From: CALKXV01 sp964632495
GTDB lineage: Bacteria > Pseudomonadota > Alphaproteobacteria > Rhodobacterales > Rhodobacteraceae
Direction of reading: 5' to 3'
Assembly: GCA_964632495.1 (NCBI GenBank)
Contig: CAZWDS010000003.1
Location: 26,986-90,985, forward strand
Length of the DNA stretch: 64,000 nt
The translations under genes and the position numbers were made by a program. Below the pieces are notes generated by a model. The model was not told where the DNA came from, made no database searches, and saw only the letters and a list, made by a program, of their open reading frames with translations. Below are positions 61,469 through 64,000 of this stretch, piece after piece. How positions within the stretch are numbered: position 1 is the stretch's first letter; each line of letters starts with the position of its first letter.

Positions 61469-62491
61469 GTGGGTTATCGCGTCGCTGTCGTGGGCGCCAC
61501 CGGAAACGTGGGCCGCGAAATGCTGAATATTCTGGCCGAGCGCCAGTTCCCTGCCGATGAAGTGGTGGCTTTGGCCAGCCGTAAATCGCTGGGCACAGAG
61601 GTGAGCTTTGGCGATGAGACACTGAAGACCAAGGATTTGGACACGTTCGATTTCACGGGCTTTGATATGGCATTGTTCGCCATCGGGTCTGAGCCGACGA
61701 AGAAGTACGCTCCGATCGCGGCGAAGGCCGGGTGCGTGGTGATTGATAACTCGTCTTTGTATCGCTACGAGCCGGATATTCCGTTGATTGTGCCCGAGGT
61801 GAACCCGGATGCGATTTCGGGGTATAAGAACCGGAACATCATTGCGAACCCGAATTGTTCGACCGCGCAGATGGTGGTGGCGCTGAAGCCTTTGCATGAT
61901 CGCGCGACGATCAAGCGCGTTGTGGTTTCGACCTATCAATCGGTGTCGGGGGCTGGCAAGGACGGGGCGGATGAGCTTTGGGATCAGACCAAGAGCATTT
62001 ACAACCCGACGGACGACAAGCCGCCGAAGACGTTCCAAAAGCAGATCGCGTTTAACGTTATTCCGCAGATCGATGTGTTCATGGAGGACGGGTCGACCAA
62101 GGAAGAGTGGAAGATGGTCGTTGAGACGAAGAAGATCGTGGACAAGGCGATCAAGGTGACGGCGACCTGTGTGCGGGTGCCGGTGTTTGTGGGGCATTCC
62201 GAGGCGGTGAATATCGAGACGGAAGAGTTTCTGGACGAAGATGAAGCGCGGGACATTCTGCGCGAGAGCCCGGGGATTATGGTTGTCGATAAGCGCGAGG
62301 ATGGTGGCTATACGACGCCGATCGAGTGTGTTGGGGATTTTGCGACGTTCATCAGTCGTATTCGCCAAGACGGGACGATTGAGAACGGTCTGAATTTCTG
62401 GTGCGTGTCGGACAACTTGCGCAAGGGGGCTGCGTTGAATGCGGTCCAGATTGCGGAGTTGCTGGGCAGCCGGGAGTTGAAGAAGGGCTGA
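61469..62491 (+). CDS. asd: Aspartate-semialdehyde dehydrogenase
   Basis: A 340-residue enzyme that reduces aspartyl phosphate to aspartate semialdehyde, common to lysine, methionine and threonine synthesis. The NADP loop is VVGATGNVGREML, the catalytic Cys lies in ANPNCSTAQM, and the catalytic His region is FVGHSEAVNIE. It starts with GTG behind a near-perfect TAGGAGGT ribosome site. A clear intrinsic terminator follows eight bases after the stop. Confidence 0.96.
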   Translation: MGYRVAVVGATGNVGREMLNILAERQFPADEVVALASRKSLGTEVSFGDETLKTKDLDTFDFTGFDMALFAIGSEPTKKYAPIAAKAGCVVIDNSSLYRYEPDIPLIVPEVNPDAISGYKNRNIIANPNCSTAQMVVALKPLHDRATIKRVVVSTYQSVSGAGKDGADELWDQTKSIYNPTDDKPPKTFQKQIAFNVIPQIDVFMEDGSTKEEWKMVVETKKIVDKAIKVTATCVRVPVFVGHSEAVNIETEEFLDEDEARDILRESPGIMVVDKREDGGYTTPIECVGDFATFISRIRQDGTIENGLNFWCVSDNLRKGAALNAVQIAELLGSRELKKG

Positions 62492-62498
62492 GGTCTTG

Positions 62499-62527
62499 AA
62501 CGCCCGCGCTTTGGTGCGGGCGTTTTT
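62499..62527 (+). terminator. Intrinsic terminator of asd
   Basis: Nine-base arms AACGCCCGC (62499-62507) and GCGGGCGTT (62516-62524) flank an eight-base loop and run into a T-stretch to 62527. It lies directly after the asd stop. Confidence 0.9.
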
Positions 62528-62551
62528 CTGACCACGATCCATGGGGTCGCC

Positions 62552-63178
62552 TTAGTTAGAAATCGCGACGGCGCGGTTCGCATAGCTGAGGTCCGTCAAT
62601 TGGCGGGTCAGAAAGTCTGCGATGTCGCTGCGTGTAATCTTGAGCTTCAGGCCGCGCAGGGTTGGCGGGAAGGCTTCTTGAAAGGTGCCGGTGGCAGGGC
62701 CATCGGTGAAGGCGCCCGGGCGTACGATTGTCCAGTTCAGCCCGCTCGCTTCGACCAATCGTTCCTGAAGTTCGTGATCGCGGAACACGACACGCAACAG
62801 ACCGCCAAACATGATCCGTTTCCAAAAGAAGTTCAGGTTGGACCAGCTTTCGCGAGCGCCAAGCGTGGATTGGCAAATGAGGCGCGGGACACCGGCCTTT
62901 TGCATTGCGCGGATCACGTTCAGAGTTCCTTCGGACCGGATCGGCGAGGTCAGGGACTTGTTTCCCAGAGTGATCACGACCGCATCATGGTTCGAAACAG
63001 CGGCATCAACCTGCGCCTGATCCTGGACGTCACCCGCCAAGAGCGTGAGCTGCGCATTGTCGATTTCCAGTTTGGCGGGGTTGCGCGAGAACGCGGTGAC
63101 GTCGTGGCCTGCGGCCAGCATTTGGCGAACTGCAAGGCTTCCTATGGTTCCAGTAGCGCCGATGACGATGACTTTCAT
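62552..63178 (-). CDS. NAD(P)-binding NmrA/SDR-type oxidoreductase
   Basis: A 208-residue atypical short-chain dehydrogenase. The dinucleotide loop is VIVIGATGTIGSLAVRQML, followed by LLAGDVQDQAQVDAAV and the WTIVRPGAFTDGP segment of NmrA-like proteins. The YxxxK motif of classic enzymes is absent. AAGGAAA precedes the start. A divergent TetR gene and two matching operators in the 75-base gap suggest TetR-controlled expression. Confidence 0.88.
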   Translation of the reverse strand: MKVIVIGATGTIGSLAVRQMLAAGHDVTAFSRNPAKLEIDNAQLTLLAGDVQDQAQVDAAVSNHDAVVITLGNKSLTSPIRSEGTLNVIRAMQKAGVPRLICQSTLGARESWSNLNFFWKRIMFGGLLRVVFRDHELQERLVEASGLNWTIVRPGAFTDGPATGTFQEAFPPTLRGLKLKITRSDIADFLTRQLTDLSYANRAVAISN

Positions 63179-63201
63179 GGTGGTTTCCTTTTTCTGGCTT
63201 T

Positions 63202-63220
63202 ACTTGACACCATGTCAAGT
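63202..63220. promoter_or_regulatory. TetR operator copy 1
   Basis: ACTTGACACCATGTCAAGT is a perfect 8-3-8 inverted repeat, 24 bases upstream of the SDR gene start. It nearly matches the copy at 63244. Confidence 0.8.
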
Positions 63221-63243
63221 TGACTGCCTGTTCATAGCGAGTT

Positions 63244-63262
63244 ACTTTACACCATGTCAAGT
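63244..63262. promoter_or_regulatory. TetR operator copy 2, over the regulator's start codon
   Basis: ACTTTACACCATGTCAAGT differs from copy 1 at one base. The ATG of the TetR gene is the centre of the repeat (63254-63256). The centres of the two copies are 42 bases apart, about four helix turns, placing both on the same DNA face. Confidence 0.75.
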
Positions 63263-63838
63263 AAAAATCTCACCACCCGCAATCGCATTCTGAAATCCTG
63301 CCAGACCCTTCTTGAAACAGAACGGTCGCCCAAGGTGCGCATGTCCGACATTGCAAAGCGCGCAGGGATCAGCCGTCAGGCGCTATATCTTCACTTTCCG
63401 AACCGCGCTGAATTGCTGGTCGCAACAGCACGTTACCTTGATGAGGTTCATGGAATAGGCGCTGTGTTTGAGGCCGAGGTGACACAAAAAGCCGGGGCGG
63501 ATCGGTTGTCGGGGTTCATAGAAACCTGGGGCAACTACATCCCCAAAATCTATGGCGTGGGGAAAGCCTTAATGGCGATGAAAGACACCGACGACGAAGC
63601 GCGTGCGGCTTGGGATGACAGGATGAATGCGGTACGCGGGCTGTGCGATGGCACGGTGCAATCGTTGAATAACGATGGCGTTTTGGCAGAGGGTCTGGAC
63701 GCGAAAACTGCGAGCGATCTGTTGTGGACGCTGACGTCGGTGCGCAACTGGGAACAATTGACACAGGACTGCGGTTGGAGCCAATCGCAGTATCTTGAAC
63801 ATCTGAATCGAGCGGCGCTGAGACTTGTCACAACCTAG
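63254..63838 (+). CDS. TetR family regulator, likely autorepressing
   Basis: A 194-residue TetR repressor. The DNA-binding domain (about 5-55) has SPKVRMSDIAKRAGISRQALYLHFPNRAELL; the rest is a helical ligand domain with no clear ligand signature. Translation starts at the ATG within operator copy 2; no good ribosome site lies before it, so the mRNA may be poorly translated or leaderless. It likely represses itself and the divergent SDR gene. Confidence 0.9.
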   Translation: MSSKNLTTRNRILKSCQTLLETERSPKVRMSDIAKRAGISRQALYLHFPNRAELLVATARYLDEVHGIGAVFEAEVTQKAGADRLSGFIETWGNYIPKIYGVGKALMAMKDTDDEARAAWDDRMNAVRGLCDGTVQSLNNDGVLAEGLDAKTASDLLWTLTSVRNWEQLTQDCGWSQSQYLEHLNRAALRLVTT

Positions 63839-63923
63839 CACGACTGACGGTGCAAACCGGTGGTTGGAATAACAGTGCTTTGGTCGGGAAATCTGGACCA
63901 TCCTCGAAGCTGAAACCCGGTGA

Positions 63924-64000
63924 ATGAACTTCAACCTATACGTTTATTTTCCCGCTTCTGCGGATAATCCCAAAGCCCCGGTCATTATTGTCGCGAATGT
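63924..64000 (+). CDS. Partial open frame at the window end
   Basis: A frame starting ATG at 63924 runs to the window edge without a stop. The 25 visible residues begin MNFNLYVYFPASADNPKAP and continue with a hydrophobic strand, as might an alpha/beta hydrolase-like or similar protein. This is too short to assign. Confidence 0.35.
   Translation, partial: MNFNLYVYFPASADNPKAPVIIVAN

Noticed and set aside
61433..62542. A 369-codon open frame opposite asd
   Set aside because: asd is certain by motif, ribosome site and terminator; the antisense product is compositionally odd.

Overview
The window looks like chromosomal DNA of a marine alphaproteobacterium of the Rhodobacterales (Roseobacter group). 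This rests on the pcaC-pcaH-pcaG order, a Hint-domain secreted protein, an IalB-family protein, an alphaproteobacterial type DnaE2, and general protein character. Base composition looks high-50s percent GC by eye. I see no integrase, transposase, phage gene, rRNA, tRNA or CRISPR array.

Region 1 (20-18513) is the most unusual part. A single-POTRA Omp85-like barrel gene diverges from a TolC-like lipoprotein gene, which is followed 37 bases later by a 3308-residue repetitive protein. That protein starts with a LEPR-XLL-like motif and is built of DUF11-type beta-sandwich repeats. Converging on it is a tight four-gene operon: an M50-type membrane metallopeptidase, a SapC-family protein, a small HlyD-type adaptor, and a larger HlyD-type adaptor with a cytosolic GAF-like part. 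Together these supply the outer-membrane duct, adaptors and a giant surface substrate of a type I-like exporter, but no ABC ATPase is encoded. My reading is that the M50 protein takes the inner-membrane place, which would make this a non-canonical surface-protein export or assembly system.

Region 2 (19050-25123) is aromatic catabolism. A pcaC-pcaH-pcaG-BKACE operon (ortho cleavage of protocatechuate, with a beta-keto acid cleavage enzyme possibly finishing beta-ketoadipate) converges on a galB-galC-galD operon (4-oxalomesaconate to pyruvate and oxaloacetate). A lone iolB gene follows. No extradiol dioxygenase is present to feed the gal genes.

Region 3 (25127-34153) has two metallo-beta-lactamase-fold proteins (one with a damaged metal motif), then a strand-alternating set of two family-2 glycosyltransferases, two sulfotransferase-like proteins, a polysaccharide flippase and a GH42 beta-galactosidase. 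This suggests a sulfated surface glycan.

Region 4 (34233-53707) is mostly housekeeping: a LOG-family protein, a PAS-GGDEF-degenerate EAL protein, rlmN, an IalB protein, asparaginase, dapD, a HAD phosphatase, a secreted Hint protein, dapE, GNAT and DUF2064 proteins, rnr, a lytic transglycosylase, tag, and several small proteins.

Region 5 (53766-64000) holds a dnaE2 gene without adjacent imuA/imuB, a methyltransferase, rppH, a BrnA-like protein without a BrnT partner, a YHS-domain protein diverging from a TetR regulator, asd with a clear intrinsic terminator, and an SDR/TetR divergent pair with two near-identical operators, one lying over the regulator's own start codon. Four convergent gene pairs in the window share exactly four bases across their stop codons.
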